Source: DATGMP01 sp035293565
GTDB taxonomy: Bacteria > Pseudomonadota > Alphaproteobacteria > BOG-932 > Roseiterribacteraceae
Length of the DNA: 30,378 nt
Assembly (NCBI GenBank): GCA_035293565.1
Contig: DATGMP010000127.1
Span: forward strand, 1-30,378
Direction of reading: 5' to 3'
Part shown: positions 7,175 through 15,785 of the stretch, in pieces
Numbering within the stretch: position 1 is the first letter of the stretch
Layout of the letters: every line of letters starts with the position of its first letter
The notes under the pieces: generated by a model
The model's input: the letters and a program-made list of their open reading frames with translations, nothing else
What the model was told of the DNA's origin: nothing
Database searches by the model: none
Position numbers and translations under genes: made by a program

Positions 7175-7921
7175 TTATTCCGCGAACCTCACCTCCACTT
7201 CCGGAAAGCCGTCGAACTTGGCGACGGCGCCGCCGCCCGCGGAGGGGATCTCCATGCCGGTCCAGGAGCCGGTGGTGATGGTGGTTCCGGCCTGCAATCC
7301 GCCGAAGGCGCGGGCGACTGCGGAGTTGGCGAGCCAGGTCACGAGCGCGATCAGATCGGTGCCGCCGGGATTGCTTGCCGTGTTCCTGCGCCGGAACGCG
7401 CCGTCGATGTCGAGCGTGACGGAGAGGCTTGCGAACATCTCGGGGTTCCACGCGGCGATAGGACGGCCGACGACGAGACCGCCATGCATGCCGAGGTCGG
7501 CCAGTATGTCGGGCCGGCCGAGGATCGTGTGGTCGCGATAGCGCGGATCGACCACCTCGATCGTGGCCATGCAGAACGCGATCGCCCGCAGCACCTCGGC
7601 GCGGTTGTAAGGGATGTCGCGCGGCGGCAGAGCGTCCCCCAGGCGGAAGCCGATCTCACCTTCGATCATGCGCCGGCGCGACGCGACGGTCGCCGGCGAA
7701 AACTTGATCCCCGACGCCGGCAGCGGCGCCGCATTCTCAGTGCCCACCTTCCAGCCGCCGACCGGCCCCAGCTCCGCCATCGTCGCGAGCTGGATCGCGA
7801 TGACCTCGTCGAGCGTGCTCGGTCGCAGATCGTCGGGCAGGAAATCCGGCAGCGCGGCGTCCTTCGCCCGCTTGCCGATCAGATATGCCGCCGCTTCCTT
7901 CGCTTTTGCCGTGTCCGTCAT
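7175..7921 (-). CDS. 2-keto-4-pentenoate hydratase family protein (MhpD/FAH fold)
   Basis: Protein of 248 residues of the fumarylacetoacetase-fold hydratase and decarboxylase family. Visible marks are GGWKVGTEN, the metal-binding IEGEIGFRLGDALP (Glu-x-Glu type) and GGTDLIALVTWLANSAVARAFGG followed by TTGSWTGMEI, the usual C-terminal active-site loop. Family members add water to 2-hydroxypenta-2,4-dienoates or act on related enols in meta-cleavage pathways. ATG at 7921 follows AAGGACCTAGG. It is 33 bases downstream of the MatB-type ligase, so both are probably on one transcript. The substrate here is not known. Confidence 0.87.
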   Translation of the reverse strand: MTDTAKAKEAAAYLIGKRAKDAALPDFLPDDLRPSTLDEVIAIQLATMAELGPVGGWKVGTENAAPLPASGIKFSPATVASRRRMIEGEIGFRLGDALPPRDIPYNRAEVLRAIAFCMATIEVVDPRYRDHTILGRPDILADLGMHGGLVVGRPIAAWNPEMFASLSVTLDIDGAFRRRNTASNPGGTDLIALVTWLANSAVARAFGGLQAGTTITTGSWTGMEIPSAGGGAVAKFDGFPEVEVRFAE

Positions 7922-7954
7922 CCTAGGTCCTTCGGTTCGTCCGCAGAATCCGCG

Positions 7955-9481
7955 TCACCTGCGGATAATATCGAACGTTCCCCGGTAGCGCTCTCTCAGT
8001 ATGTTCTTCTGGACCTTGCCCATCGCGTTGCGCGGCAGCTCCTCGACGAAGAAGACGGCCTTGGGCACCTTGAAATTCGCGATCCTGTCGCGCAGGCGGA
8101 AGATGATCGAATCCGCCGTCAGGCCCGCGCCGTTTTCGGAATGGACGATCGCCGCGACGGCTTCTCCGAAATCGGGATGCGGCAATCCGACGACCGCGCT
8201 CTCGCGCACGCCGGTGAAGCCGTCGATCAGCTCCTCGATCTCTTTGGGGTAGACGTTCAGTCCGCCGCAGATGATCAGATCCTTGGCGCGGCCGACGAGG
8301 CGCAGATAGCCCTTCTCGTCCCAGGTTGCGACATCGCCCGTGATGAAGAATCCGTCCGGGCGGAATTCGGATCTGGTCTTCTCCGGCATCTTCCAATAGC
8401 CGGAGAAGACGTTGGGGCCGCGCACCTCCACCATGCCGGTCTCGCCCGGATTGATCGGCCGGCCCTCGGCATTCACGATGCGCACTTCGCTGCCCGGCAA
8501 AGGCATACCGACCGTGCCAGGTCGCCGCTCGCCGTCGAGCGGGTTGGACGCGATGATCCCCGTCTCGGTCATGCCGTAGCGCTCGAGGATCCGCTGACCG
8601 GTGCGCGCCTGGAATTCGGCGAAGGTATCGGGGAGCAACGGCGCCGAGCCGCTGATGAACACGCGGATATGCTTGGTGCGCTCGCGGTCGAGCCGCTCGT
8701 CCTCGAGCAGCCGCGTATAGTAGGTCGGCACGCCCATGAAGGCCGTGGCGCGAGGCAGCGCTTCGATCACGGCGCCCGCGTCGAACTTCGGCTGCCAGAT
8801 CATCCGCGCGCCGGCGAGCAGCGCCGTGTTCAGCGAGATGAATAGACCGTGCACATGGAAGATCGGGAGCGCGTGCAGCAGCACGTCGCTTTCGGTGAAG
8901 CCCCATGTCTCCTTCAGCGCGAGCGCGTTCGACAGCAGGTTCGCATGGCTGAGCATCGCGCCCTTCGAGCGGCCGGTCGTGCCGGAGGTGTAGAGGACCG
9001 CGGCGAGATCTCCGGGCGCGAGCTCTTCGCGCGGCGCGGGATCGGCTTCGGCAGCCGATTGCGCCAGCGTGCCGTCGCCGTCGATGCCGAGCGTCGCGAT
9101 GCGCGCGCCCGCGCCGGCCGCGAGCGGCATGGATCGATCCAGCCGATCGGGCGCGCAGACGAAGAGGCGCGGCTGCGCGTCGCCGAGAAAATATTCGATC
9201 TCGGCGGAGCGGTATGCCGTGTTGAGCGGCAGATAGACCGCGCCGAGCCTGAGGCAGCCGAGATAGAGGAGCAGCGCCTCGACCGACTTCTCGACCTGCA
9301 CCGCGACCCGATCGCCACGGCCGATGCCGAAATTGGCGAGCGCCCCCGCCCAATGCGCGGCCTGTTCCATCAGCTCGCCCGCGCTCACCTGCCGATCGCC
9401 GGCTTCCAGGATGATGCGATCGGGATCGCGCGCGAAAAACGCGTCGAGCGCGGTCGTGAGGGTTGCGCCCGAGGGCTCCAT
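7955..9481 (-). CDS. matB: Malonyl-CoA synthetase-like acyl-CoA ligase (MatB type)
   Basis: ANL-superfamily adenylating enzyme of 508 residues. AVQVEKSVEALLLYLGCLRL (60-79) and YLPLNTAY, the P-loop YTSGTTGRSKGA (164-175), HALPIFHVHGLF (203-214), PKFDA, MGVPTYYTRLL, ISGSAPLL and ERYGMTET (300-307) track MatB closely, as do the C-terminal hinge GRAKDLIICGGLNVYPKEIE and the catalytic lysine in PRNAMGKVQK. MatB makes malonyl-CoA from malonate, ATP and CoA, though relatives accept methylmalonate and similar diacids. ATG at 9481 is three bases past the stop of the Coq4-like gene; the frame is open further upstream, but that part is antisense-like overlap. In this operon it may activate a dicarboxylate released by the pathway. 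Confidence 0.87.
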   Translation of the reverse strand: MEPSGATLTTALDAFFARDPDRIILEAGDRQVSAGELMEQAAHWAGALANFGIGRGDRVAVQVEKSVEALLLYLGCLRLGAVYLPLNTAYRSAEIEYFLGDAQPRLFVCAPDRLDRSMPLAAGAGARIATLGIDGDGTLAQSAAEADPAPREELAPGDLAAVLYTSGTTGRSKGAMLSHANLLSNALALKETWGFTESDVLLHALPIFHVHGLFISLNTALLAGARMIWQPKFDAGAVIEALPRATAFMGVPTYYTRLLEDERLDRERTKHIRVFISGSAPLLPDTFAEFQARTGQRILERYGMTETGIIASNPLDGERRPGTVGMPLPGSEVRIVNAEGRPINPGETGMVEVRGPNVFSGYWKMPEKTRSEFRPDGFFITGDVATWDEKGYLRLVGRAKDLIICGGLNVYPKEIEELIDGFTGVRESAVVGLPHPDFGEAVAAIVHSENGAGLTADSIIFRLRDRIANFKVPKAVFFVEELPRNAMGKVQKNILRERYRGTFDIIRR

Positions 9482-9483
9482 CG

Positions 9484-10320
9484 CTAGAGGCCCGCTTCCG
9501 CCGGCGTCATGCGGCCGTCCCACACGGCCGACGCGGCGCGCGTGTCGACCTCCTCGACGCCGCGGATGCCGAGCTTCTCGCGGGCCGCGGCCGGTGTCAT
9601 GTGGAACACATCCTCGTAGCGCGCCCAGAAGAAGGGCTCCGACATCTCGCCGACGCGGCGGCCGCGATCGACCGCGGCCCAGGCGGCGCGCCAGGTGTGC
9701 GGATAGTGCAGCGCCGTGCGCGACAGGAAACGGAAGGAGGCGAAGAACTGCATCACCGTCAGCTCGCAGGCGAGCTCGGGCGAGAAATATTTGTAGTAGG
9801 ACGCGAGACGCATGAAGCCCGGGATCAGCTCGCCGATCGAATCGAATCCGCCGGCGCCGATGATGTGCTCCCAATCATGCGTCTGCCCGGCGCGGAGCAG
9901 CCAGTAATCGTAATCGGTCTTGGGCTCGTAAGGCGGGACGATGTTGATCTGGTAGCCATTGTCGTCGAGCTGCTTGTAGAAGAGCCCGCCGACCGTGTCG
10001 GGCGCGCACTTCTTCAGATCGTCCTTCGTGAAGGTCGAGACGAAGCGCTCGGAGAACCAGCGGTCGAGCGCCGGCCACTTCTTGCGCTCCTCGGCGATCA
10101 TCTCGTTGATCAATCCCCAATCCTGAATCTCCTTGATGATGCCGGAGAGGATGAAGGCGCCGGAGGGCGTCGGCAGGTCGGGGCCGTTCTTGCGCAAGAG
10201 CTCCTGCGCCACCCAATCGCGCAGCCGCGGGCTGTTCAGATATTTCGACGAGCTGATGAGAACGCTGCTCGCCGTCTCCATGACGTTGATGCCGCGCAAG
10301 AGATAGGGAATGTCGTCCAT
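9484..10320 (-). CDS. Coq4-family protein, copy 2
   Basis: Protein of 278 residues. The Coq4 metal motif HDxxHx11E is intact in the stretch THDWEHIIGAGGFDSIGE. Coq4 is a zinc or metal protein that in coenzyme Q synthesis is required for loss of the C1 carboxyl of the ring precursor. Here the gene sits in a catabolic operon with AtuA- and MatB-like genes, so a role in catabolic decarboxylation or in handling a hydrophobic substrate is more likely than in ubiquinone synthesis. It aligns without gaps to the gene at 12134-12970, about 70% identical by eye. ATG at 10320 has GGAGG. The stop is two bases before the MatB start. Confidence 0.8.
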   Translation of the reverse strand: MDDIPYLLRGINVMETASSVLISSSKYLNSPRLRDWVAQELLRKNGPDLPTPSGAFILSGIIKEIQDWGLINEMIAEERKKWPALDRWFSERFVSTFTKDDLKKCAPDTVGGLFYKQLDDNGYQINIVPPYEPKTDYDYWLLRAGQTHDWEHIIGAGGFDSIGELIPGFMRLASYYKYFSPELACELTVMQFFASFRFLSRTALHYPHTWRAAWAAVDRGRRVGEMSEPFFWARYEDVFHMTPAAAREKLGIRGVEEVDTRAASAVWDGRMTPAEAGL

Positions 10321-10343
10321 CGGTGCCTCCAGGGATCGCGGGA

Positions 10344-12137
10344 TTATGCGCGGGCTTCGAGCGCCGACGCCAGCGTCCGCGGTATCGGAACGGGAAATTC
10401 GAGCAGCTGCTGCGCCATCGCCTTGGCGACCTTGTCGAGCCTGGGCGACGACGTGATGCCGCCGTCCAGCGCCTCATGCACGACGAAATTGAGCGCATGG
10501 ACGCCGGGCACCTCGTACCGGTCGACGCGCGGCTTGGCGCCGGGCGGGAAGACGTCGGCATACCAGCGCGCCACGGCCTCGGGGCTGAGCGCCGCGCGGA
10601 TATAGGGCAGATAGTCCGCCTTGCGCGCGATCGCCGCGACGTTGAACAGATCGCCCTTGTCGCCGCTGCGGCCCCAGGCGAGCCGGATCAGCGGCACCGC
10701 GACCGGTTCGTCGATGCGCGGCGGCGCCGGTTCGGGCGGCTGCGGGCGCCGCTCGTAACCGCCCGCGGTCGGCACGGGCACGATCTCGGTTACGCCGCCG
10801 ATCGTCATCTTCGCCTGCAGCTGATCCTTGGGCAGCAGGAAGGAGAAGAGATGCAGCAGCGGCTGCACCGAGCCGCCGAGGCCGATCGACGTGCCGACCG
10901 ACATGGTGGTGATGGCGGAGAGCTGCTCCCGGGCGAAGAGCTCGGCCCCTTCCCGCTCGTCATGATCGACCGACATGCGCAGGATGATCTCGCGCGTGTC
11001 GCTGCGCCGTCCGCGCGATCCGTAGGTCGCCTCGGCGCCCAACAGCTCGATGTGCGAGTGCTTGAAGTCGCCGAGATTGCGCGCGCGCAGCATGTCGCGC
11101 GAGCGTTCGATCAGCGCCTCGGCCTGGCGCTGCGCCTTGGCCGGCGCATCGATGCCCATGATCGGCTGGATCGCGATCGCCCGCCAGCCGTCCTCGTAAG
11201 TGAGGCTGACCTTGGCGGTCGATGTGCGCGGCTTGCCGCGCGCGCCCGATACGCGAACGCGATCGGGGCCGATCTGGGCAAGCTCGACGCCGGTGAAGTC
11301 GACCGTCACATCCGGCACGAAATAGGCGCCGGGATCGGACACCTCGTAGAGCATCTGCTCGGCGACCGTGCCGACAGAGACAAGCCCGCCGGTGCCGGCC
11401 GGTTTGGTGATCACCACAGTGCCGTCGGCGTGGCACTCGCCGATCGGGAATCCGATATGCGCCCAGTCCGGCACGTCCTGCCAGTCGGTGAAGGTGCCGC
11501 CCGTGACCTGCGTGCCGCATTCGAGCAGATGGCCCGCGACCGTTCCCGCAGCCAGCAGGTCGAGATCGTCGAAGCCCCAGCCGAACTCATGGATCAGCGG
11601 ACCCAGCGCGAGCGCGCTGTCGACGACGCGGCCGGTGATGACGATGTCCGCGCCCCTGTCGAGCGCTCGGGCGATCGGGAAGCCGCCCAAATAGGCGTTG
11701 ATGCTGGTGGCGGGCTTGTCCGGGAAGGGCGCGCCCGAAAACATGTCCTTATAACCGGCGGCGCGCAGCTCCGCCTCTCGAGCGCGCAGATCGTCGCCTT
11801 CGACATAAGCGATCTTCGGCGCGAAGCCGAGCTCGGATGCCGCCTTCGCGATCGCATCGGCGCAGCCCTTCGGGTTGAGCGCGCCGGCATTGGCGATCAC
11901 CCGCACCTTCTTGGACAGAATCTCGCCGAGAAACGGCGCGATGTAGATCGGCGCGAACTCGGTCGCGAAACCGCCCTTGGGATCCTTGGCCGCCATCTGT
12001 CCGAACGCGCCGATCGAGCCCTCGGCCAGATTATCGAAGACGAGGTAGTCGACACCGCCCTTCAGCAACTGCGGAACGGCGGTCACGCTGTCGAACCGGA
12101 AGGCGGTCGCGCCGCCGATGCGGACCACCTTGCTCAT
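10344..12137 (-). CDS. Acyclic terpene utilisation AtuA-like protein (DUF1446)
   Basis: Protein of 597 residues with the DUF1446/AtuA domain over roughly the first 450 residues (VRIGGATAFRFDS, VIANAGALNPKGCADAI, YLGGFPIARALDRGADIVITGR, HLLECGTQVTGG) and a smaller C-terminal AtuA-like domain (LIRLAWGRSGDKGDLFNVAAIA and after). AtuA belongs to the citronellol/geraniol Atu pathway in Pseudomonas, where its chemistry is unclear; relatives occur in many acid catabolic clusters. The ATG at 12137 overlaps the TGA of the upstream Coq4-like gene as ATGA, indicating translational coupling. The rest of the Atu pathway, such as geranyl-CoA carboxylase, is not in the window, so terpene use should not be assumed. 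Confidence 0.87.
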   Translation of the reverse strand: MSKVVRIGGATAFRFDSVTAVPQLLKGGVDYLVFDNLAEGSIGAFGQMAAKDPKGGFATEFAPIYIAPFLGEILSKKVRVIANAGALNPKGCADAIAKAASELGFAPKIAYVEGDDLRAREAELRAAGYKDMFSGAPFPDKPATSINAYLGGFPIARALDRGADIVITGRVVDSALALGPLIHEFGWGFDDLDLLAAGTVAGHLLECGTQVTGGTFTDWQDVPDWAHIGFPIGECHADGTVVITKPAGTGGLVSVGTVAEQMLYEVSDPGAYFVPDVTVDFTGVELAQIGPDRVRVSGARGKPRTSTAKVSLTYEDGWRAIAIQPIMGIDAPAKAQRQAEALIERSRDMLRARNLGDFKHSHIELLGAEATYGSRGRRSDTREIILRMSVDHDEREGAELFAREQLSAITTMSVGTSIGLGGSVQPLLHLFSFLLPKDQLQAKMTIGGVTEIVPVPTAGGYERRPQPPEPAPPRIDEPVAVPLIRLAWGRSGDKGDLFNVAAIARKADYLPYIRAALSPEAVARWYADVFPPGAKPRVDRYEVPGVHALNFVVHEALDGGITSSPRLDKVAKAMAQQLLEFPVPIPRTLASALEARA

Positions 12138-12970
12138 AGCCCGGCTTCCTCGGGCGTGATCTTGCCGTCCCACACCTTCGAGACGAGCGTCGTGTCGACC
12201 TCGCGTACGTTGCGGATGCCGATCGCCTCGCGCGCCTCGGCGGGAGTCAGGTGGAAATAGTCTTCATAGTTGACCATGAAGAACGGCTCCGATGTCTCTC
12301 CGATCTTGCGGCCGCGGTCGATCGCGTCCCAGGTCGCGTGCCAGGTGTGCGGATAATGGAGCGCGGTGCGCGAGATGAAGCGGAAGGACAGGAAGAACTG
12401 ACGCGCCGTGAACTCGCCGGCGAGCTCGGGCGAGAAATATTTGTAGTAGGACGCGAGCCGCATGAAGCCCGGCACCAGCTCGCCGATTGAATCGAATCCG
12501 CCGGAGCCCAGTATGTGCTCCCAATCATGGGTCTGTACCGCGCGGAGCCGCCAGAAATCATTGTCGTCCTTGGGCTCGGTGGGCGGGACGATGTCGACTT
12601 GGTAGTCATTGGAGATGAGCTGCTTGTAGAAGATGCCGGCGATCGATTCCGGCGGATATTTCTTCAGATCCTCGCGCGTGTAGGTCGAGACCCGGCGCAG
12701 AGCGAACCATCGGTCGAGCGCCGGCCAGCGCTTCCGCTCTTCGGCGATCAGCGCGTTGATATGGGCCGGGTCCTGGATCTCCTTCATGATCTGGCCCAGC
12801 CGGAACGCGCCCGACGGCGTCGGCACATCCGGGCCGTTCTTGCGCAAAAGCTCGGTCGCGACCCATTCGCGAAGCCTCGGATCGTTCAGATATTTGGACG
12901 AGCTGATGAGGACGCTGCTTTGCGTCTGCAGCAGGTTAATGCCCCGCAAGAGATAGGGTACGTCGTCCAT
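12134..12970 (-). CDS. Coq4-family protein, copy 1
   Basis: First gene of the likely operon, 278 residues, starting MDDVPYLLRGIN with AGGAGG just upstream. The metal motif HDxxHx11E is complete (HDWEHILGSGGFDSIGE). It is a paralogue of the protein at 9484-10320, of equal length and without gaps; the middle region (residues about 60-130) differs most. The two copies flank the AtuA-like gene. The stop overlaps the AtuA start by ATGA. The pair may form a heteromer, or each may serve a different intermediate. Coq4 family membership is clear from the motif and the helical surroundings; the reaction is not known. Confidence 0.8.
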   Translation of the reverse strand: MDDVPYLLRGINLLQTQSSVLISSSKYLNDPRLREWVATELLRKNGPDVPTPSGAFRLGQIMKEIQDPAHINALIAEERKRWPALDRWFALRRVSTYTREDLKKYPPESIAGIFYKQLISNDYQVDIVPPTEPKDDNDFWRLRAVQTHDWEHILGSGGFDSIGELVPGFMRLASYYKYFSPELAGEFTARQFFLSFRFISRTALHYPHTWHATWDAIDRGRKIGETSEPFFMVNYEDYFHLTPAEAREAIGIRNVREVDTTLVSKVWDGKITPEEAGL

Positions 12971-13027
12971 CCATTCCTCCTAGGCGCGCGCTGCCTCGAG
13001 AAGGCGGAAGGTCAGACCGTTCCGCCC

Positions 13028-14320
13028 TCAGCCGAAATCGTAAGCCCGCTCGCCATGCATGGAAAGATCGAGCCCGTCATATTCCTCCTCCGGGCTGACC
13101 CTGAGGCCGGTCAAGACTCCGGCGAGCTTGACGATGACGAAGGTCGCGACTCCCGACCAGACCGCGGTCAGGCCGACCGCCAGAAGCTGGACCGAGAACT
13201 GCGATGAGGCCGTCATGCCCTGGGCGAGCCCAACGCCCCCCAGCTCCGGCAGCGCGAAGGCGGACAGCAGCAGCGAACCCAGCATGCCGCCGACCCCATG
13301 GACGGCGAACACGTCCAGGGTATCATCCACCCGCAGCCTGTGCTTCACGATCAGCGTGGCGAAGAAGCAGACCAGCCCCCCGGCGGCGCCGATCGCCATC
13401 GCTCCGCCCGGGCCGACATAGCCGGAAGCCGGCGTGATCGTCGCCAGACCCGCCACCGCGCCGGTCACGATGCCGACCGAGGTCGCCTTGCCGATGCGAA
13501 GCCATTCGACCGCGACCCAGGTGACGGCGGCCGCGGCGGCGGCCAAATGAGTGGCCAGGATCGCCGATCCAGCCGCATCACTGGCGGCCAGCGCGCTGCC
13601 GCCATTGAAGCCGAACCAGCCGACCCACAGCATGCCGGCGCCGGCCATGGTGATCCCGGGATTGTGCGGCGGGGTCAGCGCATGCGGGTAGCCGCGGCGG
13701 GCGCCGATCAGCAGCGCCGCCACGATCGCCGACACGCCCGCCGTCGTGTGGACGACGATGCCGCCGGCGAAATCGAGCGCGCCCGCCTCGGCCAGCCAGC
13801 CGCCGCCCCAGATCCAGTGCGCCACGGGCACATAGACGATCAGAAACCAGAGGGCGCTGAACAGCACGACGAAAGAGAATTTCACGCGCTCCGGAAAGGC
13901 CCCGATGATCAGCGCCGGCGTGATGATCGCGAAGGTCATCTGGAAGAGCGCATAGACCGATTCCGGCAGGCTCGTCCCGGCCTTGACGGGCGCCAAATGC
14001 GCCAGGAACGCCTTGCCGAGATCGCCGAGGTAAGGCCCGGTCCCGCCGAAGACCAGGCTGTATCCGATGGCGGCCCACAGCAGCGAGACGATGCAGCAGA
14101 TCGCGAAGCAGTGCATCAGCACCGACAGCAGGTTCCGCGCCCGCACCAGCCCGCCGTAGAAGAGCGCCAGGCCCGGCAGCGTCATGAACAGCACCAACGC
14201 GGAGGCGGCGATCACCCAGGCCGTGTTGCCGCTGTCGACCGCGGTTTCGGAGCCGGCCGCCAGAGCGGAGCCTGCCCAGCTGCCCAAAAGGAAGGCTGCG
14301 ACTGCCCACAGAGACTTCAT
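13028..14320 (-). CDS. amt: Amt/MEP ammonium transporter
   Basis: Membrane protein of 430 residues with a cleavable signal peptide (MKSLWAVAAFLLGSWAGSALAA) and eleven hydrophobic segments. The family block WVIAASALVLFMTLPGLALF and FYGGLVRARNLLSVLMH open the core. The twin pore histidines are in GGIVVHTTAGVSAIV and DVFAVHGVGGMLGSL. It carries NH4+ or NH3 across the inner membrane. Start at 14320 is set by the signal peptide; an upstream in-frame opening to 14434 is poor. No glnK gene is adjacent, unlike the usual glnK-amt operon. It ends 57 bases before the Coq4 operon start, with no strong terminator seen, so read-through into that operon is possible. Confidence 0.95.
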   Translation of the reverse strand: MKSLWAVAAFLLGSWAGSALAAGSETAVDSGNTAWVIAASALVLFMTLPGLALFYGGLVRARNLLSVLMHCFAICCIVSLLWAAIGYSLVFGGTGPYLGDLGKAFLAHLAPVKAGTSLPESVYALFQMTFAIITPALIIGAFPERVKFSFVVLFSALWFLIVYVPVAHWIWGGGWLAEAGALDFAGGIVVHTTAGVSAIVAALLIGARRGYPHALTPPHNPGITMAGAGMLWVGWFGFNGGSALAASDAAGSAILATHLAAAAAAVTWVAVEWLRIGKATSVGIVTGAVAGLATITPASGYVGPGGAMAIGAAGGLVCFFATLIVKHRLRVDDTLDVFAVHGVGGMLGSLLLSAFALPELGGVGLAQGMTASSQFSVQLLAVGLTAVWSGVATFVIVKLAGVLTGLRVSPEEEYDGLDLSMHGERAYDFG

Positions 14321-14462
14321 GTGAAAGGTCCTATTTACCTGGATAATTGCGACTCTGCCTTTTTGATAGGCAGATGCCCGGCAATTAATCCGGCAACTTC
14401 GAACTTTGCAATCGGGATCCGCAATCTGCGGCAAATCGATCTGACGGTGCGGGGAACGTGTC

Positions 14463-15155
14463 TTACGGCCGGGGAAAAATCCATTTATCGGCGACCGGCA
14501 GGAGTGGCTTCGATGAGCTGAATAGGACCGCCGGCGGTTTCGGGAACGGGCTCATGCGTCTGAGCTGGGCCACGATATCGTCGTCGACCATGGGATCGCC
14601 TGAGCTCGAAACAACATGGATGTCGGTCAACACGCCATCCCGGTCCAGCACGAGCACCACGTCGGCGTCGTACGGTTCCCGGTGCCTGGCCCCGCTCTTG
14701 TGCGAGTCGATATAGGCCTTCAGCCGAATGAGATAGTCGTTGCCCTCTTGGCTTCCATTCCCGGCGCCGGCGCCATTGCCGCCCGAACCATCGGCTTGCG
14801 CGCCGGATGCGGGCGGTCCGGCTGCGGCCGGGAGCGACATCGGCGGTTCCGGCGACAGCGGGGGTGGGAGGGGAAGGCGGAGGCTTGGCGGAAATACGCG
14901 GGCCACGCGGGGCGCCGGCTGAAGATGGGCTCGCCCCGACGACGAATTCGTTTCGGCCGGACGGACTGCCGGCCGGGCGCGAGCCGGTTTGGGCGTTTGC
15001 GGGGGCGGAACGATTGCGATCTCCACCGAATCAGTCGGGGGCGGCTCCGACCGGTTGATCATGTACGGCAGGAGCAACAGCAGTCCGGTATGAAATAGCG
15101 CCGCGACTAGCAATGCGGCGGACCATCGCCACGACGCCCGCGCCCGTCGGCTCAT
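14463..15155 (-). CDS. TonB-family energy transducer
   Basis: Protein of 230 residues: a short basic N-terminus, one membrane anchor (residues about 12-33), a long Pro/Ala-rich periplasmic spacer, a Gly/Asn-rich link and a C-terminal TonB-type domain (YDADVVLVLDRDGVLTDIHV then DDDIVAQLRRMSPFPKPP). TonB couples the proton-motive force through ExbB/ExbD to outer-membrane receptors. No exbB, exbD or receptor gene lies in the window, so it is an orphan TonB. It may serve uptake of the compound degraded by the nearby operon, but there is no direct evidence. Confidence 0.85.
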   Translation of the reverse strand: MSRRARASWRWSAALLVAALFHTGLLLLLPYMINRSEPPPTDSVEIAIVPPPQTPKPARARPAVRPAETNSSSGRAHLQPAPRVARVFPPSLRLPLPPPLSPEPPMSLPAAAGPPASGAQADGSGGNGAGAGNGSQEGNDYLIRLKAYIDSHKSGARHREPYDADVVLVLDRDGVLTDIHVVSSSGDPMVDDDIVAQLRRMSPFPKPPAVLFSSSKPLLPVADKWIFPRP

Positions 15156-15327
15156 GGGAAGATATGGCCGCCCAAGGGAAAGCCGCGAAGTTGTTGAGGC
15201 GTCTGCCGAACCGTTCGGGAGTTGTTGCCCGCGCGGAGAATGCCGTTGTCGCGGTCTTCAGAGTCCATAATCACACGCGGGCTGACGCCTAATAACGTCG
15301 CAACCGCACGCCGCACCGCACGTCGCT

Positions 15328-15374
15328 CCGGGTCGGCATCTTCCCGTCTTTGGCGGGGGAAGATGCCGACCCGG
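15328..15374. terminator. 18-bp perfect inverted repeat, terminator-like
   Basis: Arms at 15328-15345 and 15357-15374 (CCGGGTCGGCATCTTCCC and its exact complement) enclose an 11-base loop. It lies 34 bases past the stop of the glycine-zipper gene and about 170 bases ahead of tonB. No U-tract follows on either strand, so it may be a Rho-assisted terminator, an mRNA-stabilising hairpin or a mobile repeat. The rest of 15156-15408 shows nothing that can be named. Confidence 0.55.
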
Positions 15375-15408
15375 CTCAGTTCACGGGTCTTTTCGGTTCA
15401 AATCAAGA

Positions 15409-15675
15409 TCATCGAGGCGGCGGATAATAAGGCCGCTGCTCCGGCGGCGGCGGCGTGGTTGCATAGCCGCCGACCGCACCCGCCACGCCGCCGACTGCGG
15501 CGCCCAGGGCCGCTCCAGGGCCGCCGCCTGCCGCGGCGCCTATCGCCGCGCCTGCGCCCGCGCCCAGCAAAGCGCCGCCCGCGGCACGCTGGCCGGGGTC
15601 ATTGGGGTTGGTGCAGCCGGCGAGCGCGCCAAGCATCAGCGCACCCACCGCACTTGTCTTAAGTAAGCGGTCCAT
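15409..15675 (-). CDS. Small glycine-zipper lipoprotein
   Basis: Protein of 88 residues. It starts with a lipoprotein signal, MDRLLKTSAVGALMLGALAGC, with lipobox LAGC and Cys21 as the lipid site. The middle is a run of small residues in glycine-zipper spacing (GGALLGAGAGAAIGAAAGGG, then AALGAAVGGVAGAVGGY), followed by a Pro/Tyr tail. Such proteins are outer-membrane or periplasmic 17-kDa-antigen-like lipoproteins of unclear job. ATG at 15675 has GTGGAG seven bases upstream; a GTG four codons earlier is also open but is less likely. Confidence 0.8.
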   Translation of the reverse strand: MDRLLKTSAVGALMLGALAGCTNPNDPGQRAAGGALLGAGAGAAIGAAAGGGPGAALGAAVGGVAGAVGGYATTPPPPEQRPYYPPPR

Positions 15676-15785
15676 TTTGCACTCCACTTTTGGGACGCAG
15701 TTTCAACCCCAATGGGCGAGCCAAGTTCCGGCTGACGGCGGTTTGCCCCACCACCTCATCCCCGGATTAGGTCGGGAGCCGGCTC

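Noticed and set aside
6245..8845. Very long plus-strand open frame of over 860 codons
   Set aside because: It runs antisense through the amidohydrolase, hydratase and ligase genes, is rich in Arg, Gly, His and Asp, has no domain, and arises from GC-rich codon use.
10323..12260. Plus-strand open frame of 645 codons
   Set aside because: It is antisense to the AtuA-like gene, which has clear motifs and start signals; composition is shadow-like.
14378..14396. CCGGCAA direct repeat and TTGC words upstream of amt, considered as an NtrC/sigma-54 control region
   Set aside because: No GG-N10-GC pair in the right orientation was found, so a sigma-54 promoter cannot be supported.
13298..14521. Plus-strand open frame of 407 codons
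   Set aside because: It is antisense to amt and tonB; no ribosome site or domain was seen.
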